This document shows, in pieces, positions 63,541-64,000 of a stretch of DNA of 64,000 nucleotides. The stretch comes from Ochrobactrum sp. RH2CCR150. GTDB lineage: Bacteria; Pseudomonadota; Alphaproteobacteria; Rhizobiales; Rhizobiaceae. The notes below the pieces were generated by a model that was not told where the DNA came from, ran no database searches, and was given only the letters and a program-made list of their open reading frames with translations. A program made the position numbers and the translations under genes. Numbering within the stretch: the stretch's first letter is position 1; each line of letters opens with the position of its first letter. The stretch spans positions 24,729-88,728 of the forward strand of contig JACGXE010000018.1 in the NCBI GenBank assembly GCA_014138095.1, written 5' to 3'.

Positions 63541-63739
63541 CCAATAATCCGATACCGATGTCGCGCGCAGATTAATTTGCTGCGGCGTGGACGGGTATTC
63601 AAAGCAACACACATGATTTTGCGTTCGATTGATGTAACCCAGCGACGTGTCGAACGATGCATTGCAAGAGATTTACGGCGTGCCGATGGAAGTCATGCGC
63701 CACGCCGCAACCGGGCATCTGATTGCCGCTCCTCTCTAG
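63541..63739 (+). pseudogene. 3' remnant of a siderophore/iron ABC transporter ATPase (FecE/FhuC-like)
   Basis: In one frame from 63541 the DNA reads RYRCRAQINLLRRGRVF, like the usual YADQIILLRRGRV-type strand. After a short disrupted stretch with a TAA, the next frame (63638-63739) reads PSDVSNDALQEIYGVPMEV and MRHAATGHLIAAPL then TAG, which is the standard C terminus of FepC/FhuC/FecE-type ATPases (a VYGV..HP.TGRPLV..PL pattern). Walker motifs are absent. It lies just past the siderophore receptor/permease genes and abuts the stop of the mannitol dehydrogenase gene. Confidence 0.6.
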
Positions 63740-64000
63740 TCAGAGCGGCTGGCCTGCAAGGTAACGTTCCAGTGTCCTGGTCGTGCCATCCTGCCAGATT
63801 GCTTTGAGTGCCGAACTGAATGCAGCGACATAGGCGGGATTGGCGGCAAGCGCCCCGAAAATATCATCCATTGCCAGCCACGCAGCCGGATCAGCCTTGG
63901 CAAGTGCTGCCTGTTTGGTCAGGCGATCCCATGACGGATCATTCGGCTCGATGACCGCCCCGCTGTCCGTCGTGCCATAGCAGTAGCGGCACCAGAGAGC
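63740..64000 (-). CDS. Mannitol dehydrogenase-family protein, C-terminal part (cut by window edge)
   Basis: The last 86 codons are present. ALWCRYCYGTTDSGAVIEPNDPSWDRLTK, then AAWLAMDDIFGALAANPAYVAAF and IWQDGTTRTLERYLAGQPL, match the C-terminal helical domain of long-chain mannitol/fructuronate/arabinitol dehydrogenases. The catalytic Lys and NAD domain lie outside. These enzymes interconvert polyols or hexuronates and their keto forms with NAD(H). Confidence 0.87.
   Translation of the reverse strand, partial: ALWCRYCYGTTDSGAVIEPNDPSWDRLTKQAALAKADPAAWLAMDDIFGALAANPAYVAAFSSALKAIWQDGTTRTLERYLAGQPL

Noticed and set aside
63721..63731. GATTGCCGCTC, possible seventh copy of the 13-bp motif
   Set aside because: Two mismatches, and it falls within the ABC ATPase remnant (codons for H-L-I-A-A-P), so it is coincidental.

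Overview
The window looks like part of an accessory (chromid-type) replicon of an alphaproteobacterium of the Brucella/Ochrobactrum kind. The evidence is moderate GC, dense catabolic operons each paired with a LysR, MarR, AraC or two-component regulator, several ABC importers, and a B12-dependent acyl-CoA mutase. The genus is inferred from style only. I saw no rRNA, tRNA, CRISPR array or replication gene. I annotate about 60 protein genes, plus one IS6-family remnant and two decayed gene fragments.

Layout. (1) 1-3.8 kb: a leftward, 4-base-overlapping operon for dialkylglycine decarboxylase (dgdA), a B12-binding mutase subunit, a MeaB-type GTPase and the start of the mutase large subunit, with a divergent LysR gene. 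(2) 4-16.6 kb: a long leftward set with a two-subunit ThDP decarboxylase, aldehyde dehydrogenase, FAD amine oxidase, SDR, VOC protein, PxpABC-like 5-oxoprolinase and a Liv-type ABC importer. It reads as import and breakdown of an amino-acid-like compound through a 2-oxo acid and an aldehyde. (3) 16.7-22.5 kb: divergent LysR, then acyl-CoA dehydrogenase, flavodoxin-fold reductase, class III CoA transferase, hotdog hydratase and CitE-like lyase. This set resembles mesaconate/itaconate-type C5 acid degradation. (4) 22.8-25.5 kb: small RTX protein, decayed gene fragment, ProQ/FinO-domain protein, 43-residue secreted peptide, Ohr. (5) 25.7-31.8 kb: histidine kinase, OmpR-type regulator, Tat-exported hydrolase, DipZ-like thiol protein, secreted hydrolase. 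A shared 18-bp element precedes ohr, the Tat hydrolase and dipZ.

(6) 31.9-32.6 kb: internally deleted IS6-family element. (7) 32.7-45.4 kb: LysR, HAD dehalogenase-like protein and FAD amine oxidase; then a leftward operon of GlpD-like dehydrogenase, polar amino acid ABC importer and StcD-like demethylase; another LysR; and an enolase-superfamily dehydratase with a small partner. (8) 46-47.8 kb: MarR regulator divergent from a flavin-dependent monooxygenase. (9) 48.1-56.3 kb: a six-gene leftward polyol/glycerol-phosphate operon (MFS, FGGY kinase, GlpD, alkyl-DHAP-synthase-like oxidase, GlpP-type antiterminator, Fe-alcohol dehydrogenase) behind a good promoter and a structured leader. (10) 56.8-64 kb: RidA-family gene behind tandem palindromes, SDR/AraC pair, TonB siderophore receptor with RhtX/FptX-like permease, a decayed siderophore ABC ATPase, and the 3' end of a mannitol-dehydrogenase-family gene.

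The best leads for something new are: the 18-bp direct-repeat element defining a local redox-stress regulon; the leader upstream of the GlpP operon, which can form competing structures; a 13-bp motif recurring in convergent intergenic regions; and the dgdA-mutase and ThDP-decarboxylase/PxpABC/Liv operons, whose substrates are not obvious.
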